DNA of 64,000 bases, taken from Prevotella communis (GTDB taxonomy: Bacteria; Bacteroidota; Bacteroidia; Bacteroidales; Bacteroidaceae). This document shows positions 37,968 to 48,317 of this stretch, one piece after another. The notes under the pieces were generated by a model that had not been told where the DNA came from, made no database searches, and was given only the letters and a program-made list of their open reading frames with translations. Each line of letters opens with the position of its first letter. Position 1 is the stretch's first letter. The translations under genes and the position numbers were made by a program. The stretch spans positions 2,790,001 through 2,854,000 of the forward strand of contig NZ_CP091794.1 of assembly GCF_022024175.1 (NCBI RefSeq), given 5' to 3'.

Positions 37968-40181
37968 TTATTTCAGTTTGTCAAACTTCGCATTTTTCTC
38001 GATGGTCCAGCCTTGACGCTTTGACAAGCCGCAGTCCTTGCCTTTAAACATCTTAGCCGACTGCTTGTCGCCCTTCAACTGCCAGTTGAGCCAGTTCAGA
38101 GCTACCACAGAGAACTCGCCACCATGAGGCTGACGATAGGTGCCACCATGACCAACGGGGAAATTGGCAGCGCAGCAAGGCACGTGACTAATCAGATGGA
38201 AGTCGTCCATACCATTCTCGTAGGCAATATCCTCCTTGCCACCCAGGATATAGATAATGCTGGAGTGGATATCCTTCAGCTTAGACTTGTCGGGCATAGG
38301 CATACCACCAACAGCCTGATTGCGGTTGCTGTTCTTGAAGAGACCACTGTTGCAGATCATCAGCGTCTTGATGCGAGGGTCGGCACAGTTGTAGAGCGTC
38401 TGCAGACCACCGCACGACATGCCAGCCACACAGATATTCTTCACGTCAATCTTGTTATAATAAGGTGAGTTCTTATCCGCATTCTGCGCGATGATCCAGT
38501 CGATAGACTCAATCTGCTGCTGCGTGGTTGACATCGGGCCATTATAGGGTTTCTCCTCCATGGGGATATAACCCGTGGCCAGCACGATATAACCATGAGA
38601 GGCAATCTCGTTCAGGAACTTATAGTGCTCCCATGGAGAGTTGGTGCAGGCACCATTGCCCCATACCAGTACAGGGAGAGGGTTCTTCTTATTGAAAGCC
38701 GACAGATCCTGAGGCACGAAAATGGTGTGGGCCTCAAGGGTAGCCTCTTCCTTCATGACAGCCTTATACTTACCCAGACCGCCCTCTTCTACGACAAGTG
38801 ACTGCAGACCTTTGATCTCCCACCAGTCGAAATTGAAGAGTTTTGGTCCCTTGCGACCAGTGAAGACGAAATACAGATCATGGGTACCCTCAGCCTTCTC
38901 GGCAAAGTCAACAGACAGCGTCTGCCATTTCTCCCAACCGCCAGTAGCGGGCACTTCCAGTGTGGCAAGGCGCTTACCTCTGAGACTGTCAATACGCACC
39001 TCAATCTTTCCGCCACGCAAGCCTGAGGCCACACGGGCGAAGAACTGCTTAGCCACATTTCCATCGAACTTCACGTTCTGCAGTTTGATATAGTCGCCAT
39101 TATGAATATCGGTGACATAAACACCAATCTCATCATTCTGTTCGGTCTTCACGCCACGGCTGAAAGCCATGGTCTCGGCCTGTACCTTCTGATAAGGATT
39201 AAAGGTGGCAATAGGTTTCACGCCCTCATTGGTAGGCAGAATTTTGGGGAAAGAGCCATCAGCGTTATACTTGAACTCCTCAACAGCCACGCTACGTCCG
39301 AAACCGCCACCCTTCGGCAGTTTGCCAGTGTGGTAGAAGAAATATGAATGACCCTTGAAATCGGCCACACCACAGTGGTTGGTGAAAGAACCAGTATTGC
39401 TCAGTGGCATAATCTCGCCTGCATATTTCCAAGGACCTGTGGGCGAGGAAGCGGTACTGTAGGCGATATGTTCGGGCACGCCACCGGCAGCATAGAGCAA
39501 CTGATATACACCATTACGCTTGGTGAGCCATGGCCCTTCTACATACGAATCCTTATACTGTTTTCCCTTCTCGCGCTTACTCATGATAGGACCACCAAAA
39601 GCCTCTTCGGTCATATCCAGGCGTCCCAGTTCACCGCTATAGGAAATCATGTCACGGTTCAACTTCAGGTAGTAGCACTGAGGATTACCCCACATCAGCC
39701 ATGCCTGACCATCATCATCAATCATCACCGTGGGGTCGATATGATCCCATGAGCCATTCTCGAAGAGGGGCTTGCCAAGGGCATCCTTGAAAGGACCTGT
39801 CGGACTGTCGCTCACGGCCACGCCGATGGCCATACCACCAGAGAGTTTGCTGTGTGCACAGATATACCAATAGTACTTACCGTCGCGCTCTATCGTCTGA
39901 CTGGCCCACGCACGGTCGTCAGCCCAAGAGAAACTCTCCAAAGCCAGTGGAGAACCATGGTCGGTCCAGTTCACCATATCCTCGGTAGAATAAACGCGCC
40001 ACTCCTGCATCCAGAAGAAATCGGCATTATCCTCATCATGTCCAGTATAAACATACATGCGGTCACCGCATACCATTGGTGCGGGGTCGCTTGTAAACCA
40101 GGTCTGCACAAAGGGGTTCTGTGCTTGAGCAGCCATAGCAGTCAGTGCCATCATGGCTGCACTCATCATAGTCTTTTTCAT
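37968..40181 (-). CDS. GH43 - CBM6 - alpha/beta-hydrolase esterase (737 aa)
   Basis: The signal peptide ends MAAQAQ. GH43 (about residues 22-325) has base TSDPAPMV, HIDPTVMIDDD and acid YVEGPWLTK, fitting beta-xylosidase or arabinofuranosidase. CBM6 follows (about 332-460, VQAETMAFSRGV, YVTDIHNGDYIKL, FDWWEIKG). A serine hydrolase occupies about 470-725 with nucleophile AGMSCGG (about 585), oxyanion region LVWGNGACTNSPW and a His candidate in PVGHGGTYR. The esterase target is unknown; acetylated or esterified arabinoxylan is inferred from context. The start overlaps the GH31 stop by 4 bp (ATGA). Confidence 0.87.
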   Translation of the reverse strand: MKKTMMSAAMMALTAMAAQAQNPFVQTWFTSDPAPMVCGDRMYVYTGHDEDNADFFWMQEWRVYSTEDMVNWTDHGSPLALESFSWADDRAWASQTIERDGKYYWYICAHSKLSGGMAIGVAVSDSPTGPFKDALGKPLFENGSWDHIDPTVMIDDDGQAWLMWGNPQCYYLKLNRDMISYSGELGRLDMTEEAFGGPIMSKREKGKQYKDSYVEGPWLTKRNGVYQLLYAAGGVPEHIAYSTASSPTGPWKYAGEIMPLSNTGSFTNHCGVADFKGHSYFFYHTGKLPKGGGFGRSVAVEEFKYNADGSFPKILPTNEGVKPIATFNPYQKVQAETMAFSRGVKTEQNDEIGVYVTDIHNGDYIKLQNVKFDGNVAKQFFARVASGLRGGKIEVRIDSLRGKRLATLEVPATGGWEKWQTLSVDFAEKAEGTHDLYFVFTGRKGPKLFNFDWWEIKGLQSLVVEEGGLGKYKAVMKEEATLEAHTIFVPQDLSAFNKKNPLPVLVWGNGACTNSPWEHYKFLNEIASHGYIVLATGYIPMEEKPYNGPMSTTQQQIESIDWIIAQNADKNSPYYNKIDVKNICVAGMSCGGLQTLYNCADPRIKTLMICNSGLFKNSNRNQAVGGMPMPDKSKLKDIHSSIIYILGGKEDIAYENGMDDFHLISHVPCCAANFPVGHGGTYRQPHGGEFSVVALNWLNWQLKGDKQSAKMFKGKDCGLSKRQGWTIEKNAKFDKLK

Positions 40182-42595
40182 TTTTTAGTATTGTGTATTG
40201 TTATTTTAAAATCATGTCCTTTCTGTCGGCTTGTCTTCAACTTGCCCTTAGCATCCTTCCACTGGAACGTGATGCGTGAGCACTGACCTTTCTGATAAGC
40301 CATCGTTGTGCCGTCGTCCTCATAAAGCGTAAAGGAAGCATCTGCACCAGCATAAACATGCAGTTCGTCATTACTCATGGGGATAATGCTTCCGGCACGC
40401 ACAAAGACAGGAATGCGAGCTTTGGTAACGGTCGTCGTCACCGTCTGTCCGCCATCATAATGCTGACCGGTATGATAGTCGTACCAGCCGCCTTGCGTCT
40501 TAGGCAGGTAGGTCTTCCACGTCTTCACATCGGGTTCGGTGACCGGACTGATGAGCAGTGCCGGACCGAACATATACTCATATTTCTGATCCAAAGCCTC
40601 GGCATCATCGGCGAAATCGAATACCAAGGGGCGCATCAGCGTAGAACCGTCGAAAGTGATGTTGGCCGCTATACTATATATATAAGGTAAGAGGCGATAA
40701 CGCTCCTGCAGACAATCAGAGATGATCTGCTTTGCCTCGGCACCATAGTTCCACGGCTCTGTATTACTCATATAACCATGCACACGCATCAGGGGCAGAT
40801 AGACACTGGTCTCTATCCAGCGCAGCATCCTGTCGATATAAGCCTGGTCGGTATATTGATTGCCGGGACGGAAGAAACCGCCGGCATCATACGTCCACCA
40901 AGGAATACCGGCAGCCTGCATACCTAAGCCTGCCGTTATCTGACGGCGGAACGTCTCCCAGTCGTTACCCACATCACCACTCCACATGGCAGAGCCATAA
41001 CGCTGGATACCAGGGAAGCCGCAACGGGTGAGAATCATTGGACGTTTAAGGGAAGAAGGAAGAGTGAAGAGTGAAGAATTTGCTACCGCACTTGCGCTCG
41101 TCAGTCCCTCATAAACCGTCTTATTCACCAACAGGGGATAGACATTACGTACCTCTTCCCCACTCCACTTGCCGTTGTTCACACGGCGTCCAAGGAGGTC
41201 GTCGTTCTCTGGTTCCGTGGCATCCTGCCACCAGGCATCAATACCCAGGGGAACAAGGCGGGTAGAGAAATTCTTCCAGTAGGCGGCTGCGGCATCGGGA
41301 TTGAAGAAGTCTATCCAGTCGGTACCAGGGATATAATAGTTGTCGGCACCCATCTGCTTGCCAACCTCTGAATTCTTGTCAATCTTTGACCATACGCTGA
41401 CCATCAGACGCATATTCATGGCATGCAGACTATCTGTCAGCGCCTTAGGATCGGGATAGAACTGCTCGTCAAAGCGCATGGAGTTCCAGCCATACTTTCC
41501 CCAGTATTGCCAGTCTTGCACGATAACATCCACAGGCATCTTCTCTTTGCGGAAGCGGTTGGCAGTCTGCAGGATCTCATCCGACGAATGGAAACGCTCA
41601 CGACAATGGATATAGCCCAGTGCCCAACGGGGCATCAAGGGGGCATCGCCCGTCAGATGACGATAGGAAGCGATGATTTCATCGGGTGAACCGACGAACA
41701 CGGTATAGTCAACAGCCTGGGCTACAGGAGAGCGGAGCACCGTCTCGTCCTGCACCTTATCATAATACAATACCGGATGATCACCTCTCGACAGTTCGGC
41801 CTTCACCACATGATGACCAGCCTTCAAACGCACGATTGTAGAGGCTGTAGGTGGCAGCCACGTATTCTGCATCTCAATGACCGTCTGACCATCGATAGTA
41901 AGGTTATGACGACGAGCCATCTTCTGACCTACATCGAGCAACAGCGAATAATCGCCATCCTCGGCAAGGTCGATACCGGCCTCAAAGATATTACGCTGAC
42001 GCACCTCACGGCGTCCGCCCTCCGTCGTTGTAACATTTACCACCTCAGTGCCACCTTCTCCAGACTGTCCTAACTGCAGAGCTACGCGCTGACGGCACGG
42101 ATTGAACTCCACCATACCGTAGTTGTTCCACAACACACCATAGCCCTTGCTCGACAAAAGCATGGGGATACTGATTTGGGTGTTGACCTGCGTCAGGCGG
42201 CGAGAGAGACCACGCACATCGTTAAAGCCATCCTGAAACTGACCCAATCCATAAAGATGTTCATCCTGCGGAGAATTAAAAGAAAGGGTTGCCTCGCTGC
42301 CTTGCATCTGGTGTGCTGTAGCTGAGAAGACCTCCTCTCCCTTTTTGTTTCTGATGACAACGCGTTGCCTACTGGCATCCACGTCAACAGTGATATCCTT
42401 AGACTTCACCTCTTCATCCTTGACATAGAGCCACTCTGGCAGACGCTGTTCTATCGGCTGCTCATAATATTGTATTCTCACCGCATTCCGTGCTATCTGG
42501 CGCACATTCAATGTTCCCTTACCAAACGACACCTTGCCTGCCATCGCAGGGATGGCAAGCAAGGTGACTATACCTATATAAAACAACCGTTTCAT
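40178..42595 (-). CDS. GH31 alpha-glycosidase, probable alpha-xylosidase-type (805 aa)
   Basis: The signal peptide ends AIPAMA. N-terminal beta-sandwich, then the (beta/alpha)8 barrel with ALGYIHCRERFHS, VDVIVQDWQYWGKYGWN and nucleophile block IDAWWQDATEPEND (Asp about 453). RPMILTRCGFPGIQRYGSAMWSGDV carries the acid/base region. GH31 members remove alpha-xylose, alpha-glucose or alpha-galactose; the substrate here is set only by the PUL context. A heptamer tract (41051-41078) encodes NSSLFTLPSSLK in a loop just before a conserved strand. A four-base overlap ties it to the next gene. Confidence 0.9.
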   Translation of the reverse strand: MKRLFYIGIVTLLAIPAMAGKVSFGKGTLNVRQIARNAVRIQYYEQPIEQRLPEWLYVKDEEVKSKDITVDVDASRQRVVIRNKKGEEVFSATAHQMQGSEATLSFNSPQDEHLYGLGQFQDGFNDVRGLSRRLTQVNTQISIPMLLSSKGYGVLWNNYGMVEFNPCRQRVALQLGQSGEGGTEVVNVTTTEGGRREVRQRNIFEAGIDLAEDGDYSLLLDVGQKMARRHNLTIDGQTVIEMQNTWLPPTASTIVRLKAGHHVVKAELSRGDHPVLYYDKVQDETVLRSPVAQAVDYTVFVGSPDEIIASYRHLTGDAPLMPRWALGYIHCRERFHSSDEILQTANRFRKEKMPVDVIVQDWQYWGKYGWNSMRFDEQFYPDPKALTDSLHAMNMRLMVSVWSKIDKNSEVGKQMGADNYYIPGTDWIDFFNPDAAAAYWKNFSTRLVPLGIDAWWQDATEPENDDLLGRRVNNGKWSGEEVRNVYPLLVNKTVYEGLTSASAVANSSLFTLPSSLKRPMILTRCGFPGIQRYGSAMWSGDVGNDWETFRRQITAGLGMQAAGIPWWTYDAGGFFRPGNQYTDQAYIDRMLRWIETSVYLPLMRVHGYMSNTEPWNYGAEAKQIISDCLQERYRLLPYIYSIAANITFDGSTLMRPLVFDFADDAEALDQKYEYMFGPALLISPVTEPDVKTWKTYLPKTQGGWYDYHTGQHYDGGQTVTTTVTKARIPVFVRAGSIIPMSNDELHVYAGADASFTLYEDDGTTMAYQKGQCSRITFQWKDAKGKLKTSRQKGHDFKITIHNTKK
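41051..41078. repeat. In-frame heptamer repeat in GH31
   Basis: GGAAGAA, GGAAGAG, TGAAGAG, TGAAGAA in tandem (ACTCTTC family on the other strand), encoding NSSLFTLPSSLK. It lies in a probable loop before RPMILTRCGFPG. The same word family occurs at the clpX start and at the susC 5' side. Confidence 0.82.
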
Positions 42596-42603
42596 CTTTT
42601 CAA

Positions 42604-42638
42604 TGCTTAATCTTTAATGATTAATGTTTAATTCATAA
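42604..42638. repeat. Heptamer repeat spanning the GH97 stop codon
   Basis: TGCTTAA, TCTTTAA, TGATTAA, TGTTTAA, TTCATAA in tandem. The TAA stop of the GH97 gene (42628-42630) and its last codons are within the tract. The rest fills the gap to GH31. Confidence 0.72.
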
Positions 42639-44604
42639 TTACCACAGCGCCGTTCGTTGGGATGGTCACGGTAATCTGCTGTTTCTTATTCTGTTTCACT
42701 GTGCTTACGCTACCCTGCAACTGCGCATCATCGCTATAGACCTGCAGTTCGGTACCCTTAGCGAACATCGGCAATGTGATGGTCTTCTTCAGAGGCTGCT
42801 TGTCGGCACAGATACCAGCCACGAACCACTTATCACCATGACGGCGTGCCATGATACAGTACTTACCGGGATAGCCGTCGATGAACTTCACCTCGTCCCA
42901 GGTCGTTGGCACATGCTTCATGAAATCCACAGCCCAGGCAGGAGCATCCGTCAGGTTGTTGGGAGCCATGGCAAAATGCTGCACACTGCTCTGGAACAGG
43001 ACGGCCGTTGCCAAGGCATAGACATCACTGGTCACACGGTGTGTGCCACGCTTATTGTCGGCATTATAGAACTTGTTCAGTGTAGAGCCACCAAAGTCCA
43101 TTGAACCCACCGTGTTGCGGATGAAGGGATGGATACAGCCGTTGAAAGCCTCAGCATCGCATGAGCCCTGACCGAAGTGCAGGTTCTCTGATGCCAGCAC
43201 AGCCTCTGAAGCCACATAGTTAGGATACATACGCTCCCATCCACGAGGCAGCGTGCAACCATGGAAGATACACTGAATGCCAAACTCGTTGGCATCGGTC
43301 AGGATATCCTCGTAGAGCTGCATCATAGCCTGTTTGTCACCACCGAAGAAGTCAACCTTGATACCCAGAATGCCATTCTCCTGCATCCATTTCATCTCCT
43401 GACGACGCGCAGTCGAACGGTTCATCTTGTTCAGGGGCGACTGAGGAGCATCATTCCAAGAGCCGTTAGAGTTGTACCACAGGAAGAGTCCCACGCCCTT
43501 TGACTTGGCATAACGAGACAGTTCTGCCATCTTCTCATAACCAATCTGCTTGTCCCACAGGGCATCAATCAGTACCGTGCGCCAGCCCATAGCAGCAGAG
43601 AAATCGATATAACGCTTCTGCTCGTCGAAGTTACAGCTGGAGTCCATACCAATGATCCATGACCACGAACCGGCGCCATAGGTATAGTCACGACTGGCCT
43701 TATACTTAGGCTTCACCAAGTCAAAAGGTACGGTGGTCTCCACCACATTCTGCAGAGTGTTTCCTACAGTAATCGTACGCCAAGGTGTCTGGGCAGGCAG
43801 ACTGACAGAAGCTGTCGTGGTGCCCCAACCATTCATCTCGCCCTGCTGAGGGAAACCAATCTTATAGTTGGCACCACCGTCGTTGAGCAGACGGCAGGCC
43901 ACGTAGTTGCCATCGGTACCGGTCTCAGAAATCAGTACCCAGCCCTGTCCAGAGGGTTGCGACTTGGTTGCAGCAACTGGCACCTTGAACAGACAAGGGA
44001 AAGAATAGCCCTCGCCCCAACCGTTCTTACCCATAGGCTCATCGAGTGTATAGGAAGTCTCGTAACTGGGAGATGTGCGGGCAAAGCCACCCATGGGCTT
44101 TGACTGCGGACAGAGGAAGGTGGTGGTACCGTCGGGCAATACAAAACCGCTGGCCTCATTCTCTACGATAGCCACCAGCGTCTCGCCACCACGACTCTTC
44201 CTTGAATACAACTTATATGAAAAAGCCACGTCACGGTTGCTCACACGAAAGATGATATCCATGGCATGACGACCATTCTTCTCAACTTGACAGACGGCCT
44301 CGGTAGCCTCATAGTGTACGGTGCTCTGCTTGATGGTCTTCAGCGAATAATCATCCGTCACCGTCTGTATAGGACAGTCTTTAATGACAAGGTCCTTTGT
44401 GAGATCCTCAAAGTTCAACACCAGTCCCAGTGGCGAGCGCAGCAGCATGGCTGTACCCTTGTAATCCACCTGATAACCAGGCTTTCCACCCTCATCATTG
44501 ACAGTCACCACAAGATTACCGTCAGGACTTGTTATCTTTTTCTCAAAAGCCTGTGCTGACAAGCATGTCAGCAACAGGCTACTAAAAAACAAAACTTTTT
44601 TCAT
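42628..44604 (-). CDS. GH97 alpha-glycosidase, probable retaining alpha-galactosidase-type (658 aa)
   Basis: The signal peptide ends LSAQA. N-terminal beta-sandwich, then a barrel with FLWYNSNGSWNDAP, nucleophile-region GIKVDFFGGDKQAMMQLY (Asp about 416) and CIFHGCTLPRGWERMYPNYVASEAVLASE. The Asp-based motif is that of retaining GH97 enzymes rather than SusB-like inverting ones. It is a stand-alone paralog of the N-terminal module of the GH97-GH43-CBM6 protein. Alpha-galactosyl or related decorations on xylan or glucuronoxylan are the likely target. There is a two-base gap to the GH5-GH43 gene upstream. Confidence 0.9.
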   Translation of the reverse strand: MKKVLFFSSLLLTCLSAQAFEKKITSPDGNLVVTVNDEGGKPGYQVDYKGTAMLLRSPLGLVLNFEDLTKDLVIKDCPIQTVTDDYSLKTIKQSTVHYEATEAVCQVEKNGRHAMDIIFRVSNRDVAFSYKLYSRKSRGGETLVAIVENEASGFVLPDGTTTFLCPQSKPMGGFARTSPSYETSYTLDEPMGKNGWGEGYSFPCLFKVPVAATKSQPSGQGWVLISETGTDGNYVACRLLNDGGANYKIGFPQQGEMNGWGTTTASVSLPAQTPWRTITVGNTLQNVVETTVPFDLVKPKYKASRDYTYGAGSWSWIIGMDSSCNFDEQKRYIDFSAAMGWRTVLIDALWDKQIGYEKMAELSRYAKSKGVGLFLWYNSNGSWNDAPQSPLNKMNRSTARRQEMKWMQENGILGIKVDFFGGDKQAMMQLYEDILTDANEFGIQCIFHGCTLPRGWERMYPNYVASEAVLASENLHFGQGSCDAEAFNGCIHPFIRNTVGSMDFGGSTLNKFYNADNKRGTHRVTSDVYALATAVLFQSSVQHFAMAPNNLTDAPAWAVDFMKHVPTTWDEVKFIDGYPGKYCIMARRHGDKWFVAGICADKQPLKKTITLPMFAKGTELQVYSDDAQLQGSVSTVKQNKKQQITVTIPTNGAVVIMN

Positions 44605-44606
44605 TA

Positions 44607-47600
44607 TTATCTGATAATCACTTTCTTGTTTCCGATGACATAGATACCTGCAGGCAGACTCTTCACAGCCTCGCTGCGGCTGACACCTTCCTGCAGCAAC
44701 TGACCGGCCAGAGTATAGACATTAACCTTACCGGTATGAGGCGTTACTTCCACCTCGTCAATACCTACAGGATTCTCATTGGTCAGGTACACCTCGCTCA
44801 CATAGATCTTTGCCGTAGCAGTCGTACCGTCACTTGTCAGACTGATAGAAGCAATATTGGTGAGGTCAAGTGGCTGATTCTTCTTCACTGCCGTGGTATA
44901 GCGGGCCGACTGCAAATCAATCACAGTCACCTTGTTTCTTGCGAGTTCAGAAGCATACCATACATTACTTATCTTGGGACAGATGATAACACCGAAATTA
45001 GGCGTTGCTGTTGTCAACGAAATCAGTTTGATAACCAAATATCTGAACTCTGAGATATCAATAGGCGTATCATAAGACCAACCAATACGTCCGTTCTTAT
45101 TTGGAACAAAGATATGGTTCTTCTCTGTATAGGTACCGCTACCTTTCAGGACCTTCACGTCTTCCTGTCCCAAGGGGAAGTAGGTGCCATTAGCCGTAAA
45201 CGATGTTTCAAGATTATTGCCCAAAATATCTGTGTAAGAAGCTGTAATGACAGAAGAACCCTGTTTCAGTCCACGCAACTGACCATTAACAATCTCCACA
45301 TTTTCTGGATTAGACGATTCGAAAGTAACCTGCGATGACACATTCTCCGTGTGCTTATCCTTGAAGGTAGCCGTGATACGGGGCGCATACAAGGCACCAA
45401 TCTTCAGATACATAGAAGTAGCTGCAGGTGCCAACTGGGTAGCCGTGAACATCGACTCATCCAGCGGTCTGGTGAAAGGCTGATAGAGGGCATCCTCATC
45501 GAAATCTTCTTCGGTAGAGAACCAGTCAAAATCGGCAGAACCACCGCCAAGCGCACTGGTAGCATAACAGAACAGGCCGAAACGGGCACCGACAAATACA
45601 CTCAGGTTGAATCCCATAGAGGTCTCACCACCAAAAGCTGTCCATGTCTTGTTGTCCAGCGAGTAGTAGAACTTCGTCTTACTGGTATTGTAGTTGAAAG
45701 AGGCGCGCAGATAGACAATATCTGTCACTGTGGCCGAAGCATACTGTTCCTTCGTTGAGGCAGCAGCACCATCCAAGGCATCCTGGCGCCAGTAGATCTT
45801 ATATTCACCATTCTTCTTCTCCACACCAATCTGTGCGTAGGGATCCTGGAAGATGCAGATACCGGCACGGTCGCCGTCTGCCAGTTTGGTCACATCCAAA
45901 CGAATAGTACCAATAGAAGGTTTATCACTGCGCATATAGATACGCTGTGTCAGCGTGTTCTGTGCCTGAGACAACAGGTTGGTGGTACTGGTAGCCTTCA
46001 GGCGAAGCCAACCGGCACGCTCAAAGAGGCTATAGCCATTTGCCTGTGGCAGGTGGTTCCACTCCCATTGCATGTCAAGAGGGAAATTGCGGAACACGTC
46101 GGTGGTAGTCATCTGTCTGGGATACTCATTGGTACCGGCAGGCTTGGTATAGGTCTGATAAGGCACACCGTTATTGCCGACGATAGGCCAACCATCCACC
46201 CATGTAACAGGCTGCAGGTTGGGGAAACGTCCCAGGGCACCAAGGTCTTGCTGCATAATGGTCCACCACTTACCTTCAGTATCTTCGATAAGGGCACCCT
46301 GATGGATGGTGTTCACCTGACCATTGATGGTTTTCTCCACCAGCATCTTCTCCTCGTAGGTGCCAAACGGATCGGTAGAACGGAAAGCAACCTGACCACT
46401 GGGCCAGCCACCGTATGTGGCATAGATATAATAGTAGTCGCCATGCTTATAGAGGTGGCAACCTTCGAGACCGGCATCATCACGTACCACGACGACCTTA
46501 CTGCGTAGCTCGTTGAAATTCTCATCCAGTTCCACCATCGTGAGATGATTGATACCGCAAACGATATAGACCTTTCCATTATCGAAAAGCATGCCTGGGT
46601 CATAGTAGTTATGTGCCAGACGCTTCACCGTCCATTTGCCCTCGGGGTCGGTAGCCGTGAGCAACCATGCGCGGCTGTCGTTGCCATTAATCAGGATATA
46701 GAACTTACCGTCATGATATTTCATAGAGCAAGCCCACATACCCTTAGAGTAGAAGTTCTGACCATTGCGCAGGTTATACCTATCGTCATCGAGCAGTTTC
46801 TCCAGTGGGTTAGCACAATATTCCCAGTTCACCATATCCTTCGACTTCAGGATGGTAGCGCCAGGGAAATGAACCATCGTGGTAGATACCATATAATAGG
46901 TGTCGCCCACACGAATCACATCAGGATCGGGAATATCTGCCCTCACCACAGGGTTAGTATAAGTGCCGTTGCCATTGTCAGCAACGGGGATATCACACAG
47001 ATAGTCGGCTACGGGTCTGTCCACCTTGATATAGTCGGCATACCACTCCCAGCAGGCACCACTACATGCCTCTGTATTACCATTGAAAGCGGGAACGGGA
47101 TGCTTAGGGTCCTGCATCAGCTTGTCCAGGTCGATATAATCGTGGGGATGCGTCAGCGTCATGGACATATTGCCACAATAATCGAGCAGATTCTTGAAAC
47201 ACAGGCCCCACTTCGAGGTTGATGCCGTGGCCCAAGTGCCAAGATTCTTATAAGTAGGCTGTCCCATCTCGTTATAGTGGTCAATCTCCTTTGGTTCCTT
47301 CAACGGACTCCAGTCCACCTCAGTGATAATCACGGGATTGGTCTTGACCACAGGCACCGCATCCAGGAAGCTGTTCAGATTATCCTGCTTACTCTTTGTC
47401 AGACCGTCACGATCTACCTTCTCATCGCTACAGTTGTACCATCCGGGATAGTCGTGCACAGCATAACCGATGTTATCACCCTTGATAGGATATTTCTTAT
47501 AGCCACGATAGTTTGACTGATAACCAGAACCTGGTATCCAAATAATACCCTTGAAGCCATTCTCACGAATCTTATCCACGATAGGCTGGAAGAAATCATG

Positions 47601-48308
47601 CAAGGTAGCATCGCTCTCGCTGCCATTAGCATTTTTCACACCAATAGGCTCATTGGCCAGTTCCAGACTAATCTGACCAGAGAAGTTCTGGATGGTCTTA
47701 TCCTTTGACACGATATCCCATACCGTGAGCAAGTATTTCTGATAATAGCTATCAACACGAATCTCACCAGGGCACACACCCGGGGGACGTACCACGACAT
47801 ACATGCCATGGGCCATCGCCATCTTCATCAATGGCACATAGAGCACTTCCATGAAATGCTTCAGACGAGCCTCACTGAAATGATGTATGTTAGCTTCGCC
47901 GCCTACCTCCTGACCAAGCGGGTCCTTACTCTTGTCGCCACTGACCGTGGTGAATCCTGCAGCATTGACGCTGCCGTCATTTGTCCAAGCCGGATCAAGG
48001 TGCAGACGGAACACATCACAGTTAGCTGCCTGCAGTCCTGTATAGAGCTTCTCAAAGTAAGCCATACAGTTCCTGGCTCCGGTATCATTATAGCCACCGC
48101 CCCAGCGGTTACCATTAAACCACATACTTGGTGTATCCATACAGCCGTGCAACACCACATGATTACCATAGGTATCCACCAGCCATTTGCCTTCCACATG
48201 GAGTGAAGGCAGCGGTTTTACACTCTGTGCCCAACCTGCAAGGCTAAGCATCAATGCCACCGAAAAAACAATCAAACGATTCTTCATAGTGCTTTTCTTT
48301 CTAGTCAT
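44607..48308 (-). CDS. GH5 - GH43 fusion with C-terminal sandwich, Ig-like and sorting domains (1233 aa)
   Basis: The ATG at 48308 or 48287 (MKNRLIVFSVALML) gives a signal peptide; the second resembles its neighbours more. GH5 (about residues 25-440) has acid/base SLELANEPIG (about 216) and nucleophile IITEVDWSPL (about 329). GH43 (about 450-770) has IPDPDVIRV, YDPGMLFDNG and LEGCHLYKHGD. A concanavalin-like C2 domain follows (about 780-960), then a bacterial Ig-like domain (about 985-1065, QVTFESSNPENVEIVNGQLRG), a further beta domain and the type IX-like end LPAGIYVIGNKKVIIR. Predicted to combine backbone and side-chain attack on xylan. The exact GH5 subfamily cannot be read by eye. Confidence 0.87.
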   Translation of the reverse strand: MTRKKSTMKNRLIVFSVALMLSLAGWAQSVKPLPSLHVEGKWLVDTYGNHVVLHGCMDTPSMWFNGNRWGGGYNDTGARNCMAYFEKLYTGLQAANCDVFRLHLDPAWTNDGSVNAAGFTTVSGDKSKDPLGQEVGGEANIHHFSEARLKHFMEVLYVPLMKMAMAHGMYVVVRPPGVCPGEIRVDSYYQKYLLTVWDIVSKDKTIQNFSGQISLELANEPIGVKNANGSESDATLHDFFQPIVDKIRENGFKGIIWIPGSGYQSNYRGYKKYPIKGDNIGYAVHDYPGWYNCSDEKVDRDGLTKSKQDNLNSFLDAVPVVKTNPVIITEVDWSPLKEPKEIDHYNEMGQPTYKNLGTWATASTSKWGLCFKNLLDYCGNMSMTLTHPHDYIDLDKLMQDPKHPVPAFNGNTEACSGACWEWYADYIKVDRPVADYLCDIPVADNGNGTYTNPVVRADIPDPDVIRVGDTYYMVSTTMVHFPGATILKSKDMVNWEYCANPLEKLLDDDRYNLRNGQNFYSKGMWACSMKYHDGKFYILINGNDSRAWLLTATDPEGKWTVKRLAHNYYDPGMLFDNGKVYIVCGINHLTMVELDENFNELRSKVVVVRDDAGLEGCHLYKHGDYYYIYATYGGWPSGQVAFRSTDPFGTYEEKMLVEKTINGQVNTIHQGALIEDTEGKWWTIMQQDLGALGRFPNLQPVTWVDGWPIVGNNGVPYQTYTKPAGTNEYPRQMTTTDVFRNFPLDMQWEWNHLPQANGYSLFERAGWLRLKATSTTNLLSQAQNTLTQRIYMRSDKPSIGTIRLDVTKLADGDRAGICIFQDPYAQIGVEKKNGEYKIYWRQDALDGAAASTKEQYASATVTDIVYLRASFNYNTSKTKFYYSLDNKTWTAFGGETSMGFNLSVFVGARFGLFCYATSALGGGSADFDWFSTEEDFDEDALYQPFTRPLDESMFTATQLAPAATSMYLKIGALYAPRITATFKDKHTENVSSQVTFESSNPENVEIVNGQLRGLKQGSSVITASYTDILGNNLETSFTANGTYFPLGQEDVKVLKGSGTYTEKNHIFVPNKNGRIGWSYDTPIDISEFRYLVIKLISLTTATPNFGVIICPKISNVWYASELARNKVTVIDLQSARYTTAVKKNQPLDLTNIASISLTSDGTTATAKIYVSEVYLTNENPVGIDEVEVTPHTGKVNVYTLAGQLLQEGVSRSEAVKSLPAGIYVIGNKKVIIR

Positions 48309-48317
48309 TGATATATA

